Origin: Bacteroidota bacterium
GTDB taxonomy: Bacteria > Bacteroidota > Bacteroidia > Chitinophagales > Chitinophagaceae
Assembly (NCBI GenBank): GCA_018267705.1
Contig: JAFDXX010000017.1
Coordinates: forward strand, 62,001 to 126,000
Direction: 5' to 3'
DNA: 64,000 nucleotides
Positions 1 through 8,352 of this stretch are shown here, one piece after another. A model generated the notes under the pieces. That model was not told the DNA's origin, did not search any database, and saw nothing but the letters and a program-made list of their open reading frames with translations. The translations under genes were made by a program, and so were the position numbers. The first letter of the stretch is position 1; every line of letters begins with the position of its first letter.

Positions 1-664
1 ATTCTTCTCCTCTAAATGCATGAGAAATTTTCATCAAGTAATCATCTACTACAACTGCAAGATGATAAGTAGGCATGCCATCTGCTTTTAATAAAACCTT
101 ATCATCAATTTGGTTAGAGTTGAATTTTACTTCGCCTCTAATCATATCCGTAAACTTCACTTCTTCATTATCAGGCATTTTAATTCTAATAACAAAAGGT
201 TTTTTTTCGTCTAATAATTTTTTTGTTTCTTCTGCACTTAGGCTTAAAGAATTCTTCATGCCCATTCTTGTATGAAGGTTGTATTGAAAATTTGCTTCTG
301 TTTTTCTTTTAGTATCTAATTCTTCGGCCGTATCAAAAGCATAATAAGCATTTCCTTGTACAATTAATTGTTCGGCATATTGTTTATAAATAGGTTTGCG
401 TTCACTTTGTTTGTATGGTGCAAAATTACCACCGTGTTTGGGGCTTTCATCTGGCTGTAATCCAAGCCAATTAAGACATTCATAAATGTATTCTTCTGCA
501 CCTTCAACAAATCTTGTTTGGTCGGTATCTTCAATTCTAAGAATAAAATCTCCGTTAAAATGTTTTGCAAATAAATAATTAAACAATACAGTTCTTACAC
601 CACCTAAATGCAAACCGCCTGTTGGCGATGGGGCAAAACGTACCCTTACTTTTTTAATATTCAT
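1..664 (-). CDS. gltX: Glutamate--tRNA ligase, N-terminal part (truncated by window edge)
   Basis: Charges tRNA-Glu with glutamate in the cytoplasm. The reverse strand reads from an ATG at 664 through the class I signature region [11 protein letters not shown] (HIGH motif as HLGG) and on to HAFRGEE at the window edge, which matches the end of the first half of the GluRS catalytic domain. About 221 codons are present. The KMSKS motif and anticodon-binding domain lie beyond base 1. It is divergent from the fucosidase gene. A TAnnTTTG box lies only four bases before the ATG, so the message may be nearly leaderless. Confidence 0.95.
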   Translation of the reverse strand, partial: MNIKKVRVRFAPSPTGGLHLGGVRTVLFNYLFAKHFNGDFILRIEDTDQTRFVEGAEEYIYECLNWLGLQPDESPKHGGNFAPYKQSERKPIYKQYAEQLIVQGNAYYAFDTAEELDTKRKTEANFQYNLHTRMGMKNSLSLSAEETKKLLDEKKPFVIRIKMPDNEEVKFTDMIRGEVKFNSNQIDDKVLLKADGMPTYHLAVVVDDYLMKISHAFRGEE

Positions 665-668
665 TTTA

Positions 669-676
669 CAAAAATA
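669..676 (-). promoter_or_regulatory. Possible -7 box (TATTTTTG) of gltX
   Basis: The reverse strand has TATTTTTG, an exact match to the Bacteroidota TAnnTTTG consensus, ending four bases before the gltX ATG. No TTG lies 16-23 bases upstream, so the -33 element is not seen and the call rests on the -7 box and its position. Confidence 0.35.
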
Positions 677-736
677 ATGCTTGCTATTTTGTTTGTTCAT
701 AAACAATCACCCTAACTTTAAAAAATAAATAATAGT

Positions 737-2065
737 ATGAAAAAAATACTTTTTGCATTATTGTTTTTTGCAAATGTTACGTATGCACAAACAAACTACC
801 ATCCAACAGCGGCAAACATTAAAGAACGCCAATGGTTTGCCAATGCCAAATTTGGCTTATTTATACATTGGGGTGTATTTAGCATTCCTTGTGCAGGCGA
901 GTGGGTAATGAATAATAGAGGTATTACCGTAAAAAATTATACAAGACTTAAAGATTTCTTTAATCCCATAGAATTTAATGCACACAACTGGGTTAAACTT
1001 GCTAAAGAGGCAGGCATGCAATACATTACTTTAATTACAAGGCATCACGATGGGTTTAGTATGTGGAATACAAAATACTCTGATTTTAATATTATGAATA
1101 CACCCTATAAAAAAGATATTGTAAAAGAAATTGCCAATGAATGTCATAAACAAGGTGTGAAATTATTTTTATACTATTCTTTATTAGATTGGAGAAGAGA
1201 TGATTACCCTTTTGAAACAGGAAGAACAGGACAAAAATCGGGAAGAACAGGTAAAGGAAATTATGCAAGCTATTTACAATTCATGAAAAACCAATTAACT
1301 GAATTATTAACTAATTACGGAAGCATTGCTGGTATTTGGTTTGATGGAAATTGGGATCAAACAAATCCGGAAGGAGATAAAGATATGACACCAAGAATTA
1401 ATTGGAAATACGACGAAATTTATTCACTAATACATAAGCTGCAACCTGCATGTTTAATTGGAAATAATCATCATTTAACACCATTTGCAGGAGAAGATTT
1501 TCAAATGTTTGAAAAAGATTTACCGGGAGAAAATAAAGGCGGATTAAGTTTTCAAAAACCATCTGAAATGATGCCATTAGAAACCTGCGAAACCATTAAT
1601 AACTCTTGGGGTTTTAATATTACCGATACAACTTATAAAACACCAAAACAATTAATAGATTATTTGGTACGTGCAAGTGGTTACGGGGCTAATTTGTTAT
1701 TAAATATTGGACCTATGCCTAATGGAGCTATACAACAAGAATTTGTTGACAGACTTCATTATATGGGCAATTGGTTAAAAATATATGGTAGTACAATTTA
1801 CAATACAACCGGTGGTTATATTAAACCACAAGATTGGGGATGCATTACAGAAAAAAATAATAAATTATTTGTACATGTATTAAAAGAAGGAGATAACGAA
1901 ATTACACTTACTCAATTTCCTTTCAGCAAAATAATAAAAGCGTATTGGTTTAAAGATAGTGCCCCAGCCCAATATACGCTAAATGCTAATAATTTAGTTT
2001 TACAATTGAAAGAGAAAAATAGTAAAGATGAAGATAGAGTAATTGTACTTGAAGTAAGTAAATAA
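737..2065 (+). CDS. Secreted alpha-L-fucosidase, GH29 family
   Basis: Predicted to remove terminal alpha-L-fucose from glycans. Residues 1-18 form a signal peptide ending before AQT, so the enzyme is probably periplasmic or exported. The GH29 pattern is clear: FGLFIHWG near residue 40, TRHHDGFSMW near 101, and AGIWFDG with the expected nucleophile Asp203. The 442 aa cover the catalytic barrel and a short C-terminal beta domain. No type IX secretion C-terminal domain is visible. It starts a small run of same-strand envelope genes. GH29 enzymes vary in linkage preference, so the exact substrate is not known. Confidence 0.9.
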   Translation: MKKILFALLFFANVTYAQTNYHPTAANIKERQWFANAKFGLFIHWGVFSIPCAGEWVMNNRGITVKNYTRLKDFFNPIEFNAHNWVKLAKEAGMQYITLITRHHDGFSMWNTKYSDFNIMNTPYKKDIVKEIANECHKQGVKLFLYYSLLDWRRDDYPFETGRTGQKSGRTGKGNYASYLQFMKNQLTELLTNYGSIAGIWFDGNWDQTNPEGDKDMTPRINWKYDEIYSLIHKLQPACLIGNNHHLTPFAGEDFQMFEKDLPGENKGGLSFQKPSEMMPLETCETINNSWGFNITDTTYKTPKQLIDYLVRASGYGANLLLNIGPMPNGAIQQEFVDRLHYMGNWLKIYGSTIYNTTGGYIKPQDWGCITEKNNKLFVHVLKEGDNEITLTQFPFSKIIKAYWFKDSAPAQYTLNANNLVLQLKEKNSKDEDRVIVLEVSK

Positions 2066-2093
2066 TTTAGAAATATGATAGTGCATTAAATTC

Positions 2094-3041
2094 ATGTATA
2101 AAATATTTTATAATTTATTTTTATTGTTGTTAATCAATTCGTTGGCAAAAGCACAATTAGTTTTTCCTAATGTATATGTGCAATACGATTCTGTATGGGT
2201 GTATAAAAATTTACAACTTGTTCCTATAAAATTTGTAAATAATGCAGTTGTAGAAAACCGTAAAATATTTCCACAAAATATTATTACGCTGCAACAAGCA
2301 ATGCAGCAAAAACAAGTTAGTATAAAAGAAATAAATTTTGAAAAAGGAGCAGATGTAGGTGTATTGGTTATTAAAAATAAAACGAACAAAAATATTTTAT
2401 TAAATGCAGGAGAAATTATTACCGGTGGTAAGCAAGATAGAGTAATTGCAGAAACAAAAATTATTAAACCACAAAGTGGCGAACAATATATTTCTGTTTT
2501 CTGTATAGAAAAGGGGAGGTGGGATGATAAACCAAAACCCTTTGCATATAAAGGTTCTGTTGATATTGGTTTGAGAAAAAAAATTGATATTAATAAATAT
2601 CAACAACAAATTTGGAAATATATTGAACAGCAATTTGAAAGCAGAAAAGAAAAATCTGAAACCTATCCATATATCCAGTTAAAACAAAAAATAGAAAAAA
2701 CAGATACTGCATATATGAATTATTTTACTCGAAAATTTCAACAAAGTGATAGTAGCTATGCAGGGTTTATTGCTTTAGCAAATAATAAAATTATTGCTTG
2801 TGAAATATTTGCTTTACCAATATATACTATTATGTTTTATAAAGAAATGTTTAGCAGTTTTATTGCAGCAGTTACTACAGAGGACAGCATTGCTAAAACA
2901 ATAATAAATATTCAACTTGTAAAAACTTTTGCCAATAATTTATTGGGTAGCGAAATATTGCAAGAACAGTATTTACAAACACATGGTAAGGCAGATAAAA
3001 TGAATGGTAAAACCGTTCATTTAATTGCATACGGCAATTAA
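2094..3041 (+). CDS. Exported ARPP-1-like domain protein
   Basis: A 315-aa protein with a signal peptide (residues 1-20, cleavage likely after AKA). Its core has the pattern I associate with the ARPP-1 family: an N-rich strand, LLNAGEIITGGKQDRV near residue 102, and FCIEKGRW near 136. The family was named from domain associations and its biochemical role is not established. It lies 28 bases after the fucosidase and just before a polysaccharide deacetylase, so the three may be co-transcribed. The family call is by motif memory only; the function is unknown. Confidence 0.6.
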   Translation: MYKIFYNLFLLLLINSLAKAQLVFPNVYVQYDSVWVYKNLQLVPIKFVNNAVVENRKIFPQNIITLQQAMQQKQVSIKEINFEKGADVGVLVIKNKTNKNILLNAGEIITGGKQDRVIAETKIIKPQSGEQYISVFCIEKGRWDDKPKPFAYKGSVDIGLRKKIDINKYQQQIWKYIEQQFESRKEKSETYPYIQLKQKIEKTDTAYMNYFTRKFQQSDSSYAGFIALANNKIIACEIFALPIYTIMFYKEMFSSFIAAVTTEDSIAKTIINIQLVKTFANNLLGSEILQEQYLQTHGKADKMNGKTVHLIAYGN

Positions 3042-3054
3042 ATATCTTTACAAT

Positions 3055-3669
3055 ATGTATTTAATAACAACACCATGGTGGTTAAGGTTTCTTTACCCTT
3101 TGCTTACTTGGCAAATAAAAACGGATGAGAAAATTATTTATTTAACTTTTGATGATGGCCCGCATGAAGTAGCAACTCCTTTTGTTTTAAACATATTAAA
3201 AAAATATAATGCAAAAGCAACTTTTTTTTGCATAGGTAAAAATGTGCAACTGCATCCTGATATTTATACAACAATTATTGAAGAAGGGCACTCGGTTGGT
3301 AATCATACTTTCAATCATTTAAACGGTTGGAAAGTAAGTGATGAAATCTATTTCAATGATATTAAAAAAGCAGCGGATGTTATTCAATCAAGCTTATTTC
3401 GACCTCCTTATGGTAGAATAAAAAAATCGCAAACAAAAATTTTAAAAACTAATTATAATATAATTATGTGGAGTGTATTAAGCGGAGATTTTGATATAAA
3501 AATTTCTCCGGAAAAATGTTTAAACAATGTAATTAGCAATATTAAAAACGGTTCTGTTGTTGTATTTCATGATAGTGCAAAAGCAATGGAAAGATTAGAA
3601 TTTGCTTTGCCTAAAACTTTAGAATATTTTTCAAATAAAGGGTATGTTTTTAAAAGTATTCAAATGTAA
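3055..3669 (+). CDS. Polysaccharide deacetylase (NodB homology, CE4)
   Basis: Predicted metal-dependent N- or O-deacetylase acting on peptidoglycan, chitin oligomers or exopolysaccharide. The CE4 motifs are in order: TFDDGP (metal Asp and catalytic base), HTFNH (HxxxH metal ligands), RPPYG, and FHDS near the C terminus. I chose the ATG at 3055 (204 aa); an in-frame TTG at 3025 would overlap the preceding gene and adds nothing family-like. There is no clear signal peptide, although the N terminus is hydrophobic (WWLRFLYPLLTW). It may be in one transcript with the two genes before it. Confidence 0.88.
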   Translation: MYLITTPWWLRFLYPLLTWQIKTDEKIIYLTFDDGPHEVATPFVLNILKKYNAKATFFCIGKNVQLHPDIYTTIIEEGHSVGNHTFNHLNGWKVSDEIYFNDIKKAADVIQSSLFRPPYGRIKKSQTKILKTNYNIIMWSVLSGDFDIKISPEKCLNNVISNIKNGSVVVFHDSAKAMERLEFALPKTLEYFSNKGYVFKSIQM

Positions 3670-3675
3670 ATAAAA

Positions 3676-3697
3676 GGCCGAGGTAAAAACCTCAGCC
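3676..3697 (+). terminator. Hairpin after the deacetylase gene
   Basis: GGCcGAGGT, a four-base A loop, then ACCTCaGCC gives an eight-pair stem with one mismatch, followed by cgtttt. It lies seven bases after the stop codon. It is a plausible but weak intrinsic terminator. Confidence 0.4.
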
Positions 3698-3833
3698 CGT
3701 TTTAATCCGTACCCTATGAAAACAATCTTTAAATATTTCCGTGCTTTAGATGTATAATTTTGTTTGACGGATTTTTCATTTATTAAACGTATTCTGTGTT
3801 TTTTTATTTCTTTTTATACCAACTTTTTTTAGA

Positions 3834-4613
3834 ATGATTTTAATTGATACACACTGTCATTTGTACAGCGAAGAATTTAATAACGATGTAGAAGCAATAA
3901 TATTTCGTGCAAAAGAAAATAACGTAAAAAAATTTTTGCTTCCTGCAATTGATAGCACTACACATGCTGCAATGTTTGAGGTAGAGAAAAATTTTTCAAA
4001 TGAATGTTTTGCCATGATAGGCTTACACCCTTGCTCTGTAAAAGAGAATGTTGAAGAGGAATTGATGCTTGTAAAGCAATGGTTAGATAAAAGAAAATTT
4101 ATTGCAATAGGCGAGATAGGATTAGATTTTTATTGGGATAAAACCTTTACTGAACAGCAATATGCAGCGTTTGAAATGCAAATGCAATGGGCATTAAATT
4201 TACAATTACCTATAGTTATTCATACACGCAATGCTATGAAAGAAACTATTGAAGCTGTAACTCCTTTTGCCAAAAAAGGTTTGAAAGGAATATTTCATTG
4301 CTTTGGAGAAAGTTATGAAATAGCTAAACAAATTATTGATCTTGATTTTTTATTAGGTATTGGCGGAGTAGTTACGTACAAAAAATCGGGATTGGCTGAA
4401 ACATTAAAAAATATTTCGTTGCAGCATATTGTATTAGAAACCGATGCTCCGTATTTAACTCCTGTACCTTTTAGAGGGAAAAGAAATGAAAGCAGTTATT
4501 TAAAATATATTGCAGAAAAAATTGCCGAAATAAAGAATATTTCTGTAGAAGAAGTAGCCAATAATACAACTACAAATGCAGAAAAATTATTTAGAAATTT
4601 TAGCGGAGAGTAA
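3834..4613 (+). CDS. tatD: TatD family metal-dependent hydrolase (DNase)
   Basis: Putative 3'-5' exonuclease or DNase of the TatD/YcfH/YjjV amidohydrolase family. Metal-binding positions are all present: DTHCHLY at the N terminus, GEIGLDFYWD near residue 98, IHTRNA near 128, FHCFGES near 153 and LETDAPYLTP near 202. Its 259 aa match the usual length. The last four codons (Ser-Gly-Glu-stop) lie on the complement of the acceptor stem of tRNA-Ser, which is encoded on the other strand, so the two genes overlap tail to tail by ten bases. Confidence 0.93.
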   Translation: MILIDTHCHLYSEEFNNDVEAIIFRAKENNVKKFLLPAIDSTTHAAMFEVEKNFSNECFAMIGLHPCSVKENVEEELMLVKQWLDKRKFIAIGEIGLDFYWDKTFTEQQYAAFEMQMQWALNLQLPIVIHTRNAMKETIEAVTPFAKKGLKGIFHCFGESYEIAKQIIDLDFLLGIGGVVTYKKSGLAETLKNISLQHIVLETDAPYLTPVPFRGKRNESSYLKYIAEKIAEIKNISVEEVANNTTTNAEKLFRNFSGE

Positions 4614-4690
4614 GAGATTCGAACTCTTGATACAGTTTCCCGTATACACACTTTCCAGGCGTGCTCCTTCAACCACTCGGACAACTCTCC
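4604..4690 (-). tRNA. tRNA-Ser (anticodon GGA)
   Basis: The reverse strand folds as a class II tRNA: acceptor GGAGAGT pairing with ACTCTCC, discriminator G, anticodon loop carrying GGA between CACGCC and GTGTG, a long variable arm (TATACGGGAAACTGTATC), and a T loop GTTCGAATC. CCA is not encoded. Its 3' end overlaps the tatD stop codon by ten bases. Confidence 0.95.
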
Positions 4691-4705
4691 TTTAAAAATA
4701 GTTGG

Positions 4706-4732
4706 CGAAAATAGTGGTTTCTAGTTTACCAA
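4706..4732 (-). promoter_or_regulatory. Promoter of tRNA-Ser(GGA)
   Basis: On the reverse strand TTG (4732-4730), a 16-base spacer and TATTTTCG (4713-4706) precede the tRNA by 15 bases. This is one base from the TAnnTTTG consensus. The TTG lies inside the last codons of the DUF983 gene. Confidence 0.5.
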
Positions 4733-5175
4733 TTGTGCATGTGTTCTTCTACAACTCTTTCCCTTTGTTCGGGTTTATTGTATTTCCAATTGGCATCGTA
4801 TTTTACAAACCAGCTTAACCATAATGTTCTTGATAAACGCATAATTAGTGGTTGACATAAAATTAATAAACCAATAGAAATAATCATCCAATAAATAATT
4901 CTATTATCGTCTATATCAAAAGTTAATCCAATAAAAACTTTCCATAAAATAAAACTAATGGCAAGAAACATAAGACTTAAGGCATAACTAACATATCCTG
5001 TACCATAATAAAAACCAACTTCTAAATCTGTTGGTTGCCCGCAAACAGGGCAATGCTCATTCATTCTTGTATTCTGCTTTAAGTTATACGGATTGGTAGT
5101 TTTGTATAAATAGCCTTTTCTGCAACGTGGGCATTTATTGGTAAAAACAGCTATCAAATATTGTAATGGTTTCAT
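4726..5175 (-). CDS. DUF983 family membrane protein
   Basis: A 149-aa protein of the DUF983 family, function unknown. Two cysteine pairs near the N terminus (CPRCRKGYLY and CPVCGQPTD) look like a small zinc ribbon. They are followed by the family hallmark GFYYGTGYVSYALS and two hydrophobic helices near residues 60-80 and 91-111. It lies 36 bases downstream of murF on the same strand and is probably co-transcribed with it. The family is found mainly in Bacteroidota and Proteobacteria. Confidence 0.85.
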   Translation of the reverse strand: MKPLQYLIAVFTNKCPRCRKGYLYKTTNPYNLKQNTRMNEHCPVCGQPTDLEVGFYYGTGYVSYALSLMFLAISFILWKVFIGLTFDIDDNRIIYWMIISIGLLILCQPLIMRLSRTLWLSWFVKYDANWKYNKPEQRERVVEEHMHNW

Positions 5176-5211
5176 AAGTGGTGCAAGGTAATAATTTAAA
5201 ATATTCTACAT

Positions 5212-6492
5212 TTAATCTTCCAATATTTTTTCCATTTGTATGCTGCGGCTGCCTTTTATAAGTAAATAAGTATTTTCAAAATGTTTTTGATGCAACCATT
5301 GTTTAGCTTCTGTTGCAGTATTAAAGTATAAAAATTTTTTATGTGTAGTTTTAAAATTACCTCCTACCAAAACAACTTCTTTCCATTTATACTGTTCAAT
5401 TAAATGAACAATATTAGCATGTTCTGTAATACTTGTTTCTCCTAATTCCATCATTCCTCCTAACATAATTATTTTGTTGGAAGCATTAATTTTTGCAAAA
5501 TTTTCAATAGCGGCTTTTACGCTGCTGGGGTTGGCGTTATAGGCATCTAAAATAATTTTGTTACTACCTTTTTCTATCATTTGAGATCGGCTGTTTGATG
5601 GGGTGTAATTTTCTATACTTTGTTTTATTTTTTCTTCGGGAATATTAAAATATTTAGCTACCGCAACAGCACATAATACATTGGGTAAATTATAATCGCC
5701 TACAAGATTTGTTTGAATTGAATTTATGGTAACTCCTTTTGAAAAACTAACTTGTAAAAAAGGTTCACTTGTTTTAATTGCTCCAATATAATCTGCATTG
5801 TGTGTGCCGTATGTAATAATATTGTTAATGCCTGTACTCATTTCTTGTAAATAATTATAATCCCAATTAATAAATGCAGTACCATTATTATTTCTTAAAA
5901 AATCAAACAATTCTCCTTTACCTTTTTTTACACCTTCTATTCCGCCAAAGCCTTCTAAATGAGCCTTTCCTGCATTTGTAATAATACCGTGTGTAGGTAA
6001 AGTATAACTGCAATAACTTTCAATTTCTTTTTGATGGTTGGCACCCATTTCTATTACAACCATTTCGGCATCTTGCTTAATGCTTAATAATGTTAAGGGA
6101 ACACCTATATGATTGTTCAAATTTCCTTGTGTGGTATAAGTTTTATAATGCGATGCTAAGGCAGTACTAACTAATTCTTTGGTAGTAGTTTTACCGTTAC
6201 TGCCTGTAATGGCTATCAATGGAATTTTAAATTGTTGTCTATGATGTTTTGCTAATTGTTGAAGAGTGGTTAATACATTATCAACTTTAATTAATTTGTT
6301 ATTGGTGTCATCAATAGTTTCATCTATTACGGCATAAGCAGCACCTTGTTTTATAGCTTGTAAAGCAAAATTATTTGCATTAAAGTTGGGCCCTTTTAAT
6401 GCAAAAAAAATATCGCCTTGCTTTAGTTTTCTGGTATCTGTTTGAACGGATGGATATTTTAAAAATATTTTATATAAATTTTCAATGTTCAT
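5212..6492 (-). CDS. murF: UDP-N-acetylmuramoyl-tripeptide--D-alanyl-D-alanine ligase
   Basis: Adds D-Ala-D-Ala to the UDP-MurNAc tripeptide, the last cytoplasmic step of muropeptide synthesis. The ATP-binding loop AITGSNGKTTTKE (P-loop near residues 97-103), the central-domain ANHQKEIESY segment and NPSSVKAAI in the C-terminal domain are typical. I chose the ATG at 6492 (426 aa). A start at 6603 is possible by frame but would place codons across the 12-bp terminator hairpin at 6556-6585 and adds 37 residues unlike the family. murF next to gldJ is also seen in Flavobacterium. Confidence 0.95.
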   Translation of the reverse strand: MNIENLYKIFLKYPSVQTDTRKLKQGDIFFALKGPNFNANNFALQAIKQGAAYAVIDETIDDTNNKLIKVDNVLTTLQQLAKHHRQQFKIPLIAITGSNGKTTTKELVSTALASHYKTYTTQGNLNNHIGVPLTLLSIKQDAEMVVIEMGANHQKEIESYCSYTLPTHGIITNAGKAHLEGFGGIEGVKKGKGELFDFLRNNNGTAFINWDYNYLQEMSTGINNIITYGTHNADYIGAIKTSEPFLQVSFSKGVTINSIQTNLVGDYNLPNVLCAVAVAKYFNIPEEKIKQSIENYTPSNSRSQMIEKGSNKIILDAYNANPSSVKAAIENFAKINASNKIIMLGGMMELGETSITEHANIVHLIEQYKWKEVVLVGGNFKTTHKKFLYFNTATEAKQWLHQKHFENTYLLIKGSRSIQMEKILED

Positions 6493-6555
6493 TTTCTTAC
6501 TATTTATTTCAAAAGTAAATGTTTGAAGATATGGTTTAATATTATGTTGAAAAGA

Positions 6556-6585
6556 AGAAAGCCATTCTGTTATGAATGGCTTTCT
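6556..6585 (-). terminator. Intrinsic terminator after gldJ
   Basis: AGAAAGCCATTC and GAATGGCTTTCT form a perfect 12-bp stem around a six-base loop. On the reverse strand it is followed by TCTTTTC, so it ends gldJ transcription before murF. It also argues against the long murF start. Confidence 0.75.
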
Positions 6586-6627
6586 AAATTGTCCGGCTTT
6601 CACGGAATTTGCAATTTACCTTTCCTT

Positions 6628-8193
6628 TTATTTTTTAGCTCTTCTTCCCGGGAAGAAGTTACCTGTTCTTGCTTTGGTAGAAGTACCTTCGGCTGAGCCG
6701 TAGTGGCTCATAGCACATCTAAAACCTATGGTACTGCTTGCTTGATCTTGCTCTAAAAAGCGGCGTGTTCCTGGGCTTAACCAATAGGGCATATCATTCC
6801 AACTGCCACCTTTTACTACTCTTGAACTATCTGAAATTAAAGTAGTTAAACCATATCCATAACTTGCTCCGCTTAATGAATCTCCATCTAAATAGTTTAC
6901 AGCATAAGAGCGTTGGTAATTACGGCGATTTCTTAAAGCAGAATCTGACTCAGGTACCATAATAATTCTTCCCATATTATCGCGTAAATTACCCTGTCCT
7001 TTGCTCATATCTACTTTCTTAAAAACGTTACCGCGTACAGGGTTAAAATCACTTGCATCACTATTTGTTTGTGGTCTATATACATCAAAAACCCATTCGC
7101 TTACATTTCCACTCATATTATATAAACCAAATCCGTTAGGGGCAAAAGAAGTTACTTCAGCAGGAATGGCAGCATTATCGTTTAAACCGCCGGCTACACC
7201 CATATTGTCACCATTACCGCGTTTAAAATTAGCTAAAAAAGCACCTTGGTATGCACTTTGTTTTGTTGAACGTAGGTTATCAAATCCGCTATTTTTCCAA
7301 GAATAAATTTGTTTGTTGGCAATATTTTCTTCACCGCGTTTTTTACCAAATCCCATTTTTCTTTGAGGATTTTCCATTACCAAACCGTTGGCTGCATATT
7401 CCCATTCTGCTTCTGTTGGTAGGCGATAATCTCCAAACATAATTCCGTCTTCAAATTTTACTTGTGTTCTGGGCCTGCCTTGAGCATCTTTTAGTGGATT
7501 ACTTTTAGAAGTAGCTGTTTTTCCGGGTTGCACTTGATATTCACCCATTAAATAGGATTTGCTATTAAAGTTTTCTTGACCGCCGCCGTTTAATTCGGTT
7601 TTGATATTGTTTTTGTTTATATACCCTTTTTTTATGAGTTCTAATTCATTTACACGGTCTGTTCGCCAAATACAAAAATCGCTGGCTTGTTTCCATGATA
7701 CACCAACTACAGGATAGTAGTTATAGGCGGGATGGCGGAAATAATCTTCAACATAAGGTTCGTTGTAAGCTAATTCACTACGCCAAACTAAAGTATCAGG
7801 TTTGGCTGCTTCAAGAACAGATTCGTATTGAGGATCGTTAAACACATTTTCCATCCAATTTAAATATTCACGATAGTGTACATTGGCTACTTCGGTTCTG
7901 TCAATAAAAAAAGAATTTACAGTAACTCGACGAGGTACATTATTCCAATCGCCCATTACATCTTCTTGCGAAGCACCCATGGTAAAAGTACCGCCTTGCA
8001 CAAATACCAATCCGGGAGCTGTTTTAATATCTTTAGGTTTGGGTACACTAAAACCACCTTGTGTTTTATCGTTATAATTCCAACCCGTAACTGCAGATTT
8101 TTCTTGTTTTTTCTTGATAAGGTTACATGAGGATACTGACACAACTGTTGCCGCCAATAAAACACAGTTTCTTACGCTGGTAAGCACTTGCAT
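6628..8193 (-). CDS. gldJ: Gliding motility / T9SS lipoprotein GldJ
   Basis: An outer-membrane-associated lipoprotein needed for gliding and type IX secretion in Flavobacterium. The signal peptide ends in a lipobox (VSVSSC, lipidated Cys23). It is followed by TGWNYND..GGF and then a formylglycine-generating-enzyme-like (FGE/SUMF1) fold: FVQGGTFTMG, RLPTEAEWEYAA, SGNVSEWV, VKGGSW and GFRCAM. Its 521 aa are close to known GldJ. GldK also has this fold, but the N-terminal sequence, the lack of gldL/M/N alongside, and the neighbours murF, porU and porV match the gldJ locus of F. johnsoniae. It is divergent from porU; a TATATTCG sequence upstream resembles a -7 box. Confidence 0.85.
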   Translation of the reverse strand: MQVLTSVRNCVLLAATVVSVSSCNLIKKKQEKSAVTGWNYNDKTQGGFSVPKPKDIKTAPGLVFVQGGTFTMGASQEDVMGDWNNVPRRVTVNSFFIDRTEVANVHYREYLNWMENVFNDPQYESVLEAAKPDTLVWRSELAYNEPYVEDYFRHPAYNYYPVVGVSWKQASDFCIWRTDRVNELELIKKGYINKNNIKTELNGGGQENFNSKSYLMGEYQVQPGKTATSKSNPLKDAQGRPRTQVKFEDGIMFGDYRLPTEAEWEYAANGLVMENPQRKMGFGKKRGEENIANKQIYSWKNSGFDNLRSTKQSAYQGAFLANFKRGNGDNMGVAGGLNDNAAIPAEVTSFAPNGFGLYNMSGNVSEWVFDVYRPQTNSDASDFNPVRGNVFKKVDMSKGQGNLRDNMGRIIMVPESDSALRNRRNYQRSYAVNYLDGDSLSGASYGYGLTTLISDSSRVVKGGSWNDMPYWLSPGTRRFLEQDQASSTIGFRCAMSHYGSAEGTSTKARTGNFFPGRRAKK

Positions 8194-8352
8194 AGATTCT
8201 GATTTAGTTTTTCTTCAATAAAAGTTTAAGTGTATAATTTCTGTGCTTTGCGAATATAGGAGATTTTAGCTAATAGAAAATATTGCCTTTTTTAAATTGC
8301 CAGCAACAAGTTTAATTTTAACTTGTAGTTAAAGATATAATATTTGCATATA

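Noticed and set aside
737..2065. Fucosidase as T9SS cargo
   Set aside because: The C terminus ends in a short beta domain with no sorting-domain motifs.
3755..3762. TAATTTTG as a promoter of tatD
   Set aside because: No TTG at the right distance; a single -7 match is expected by chance about once per 1-2 kb here.
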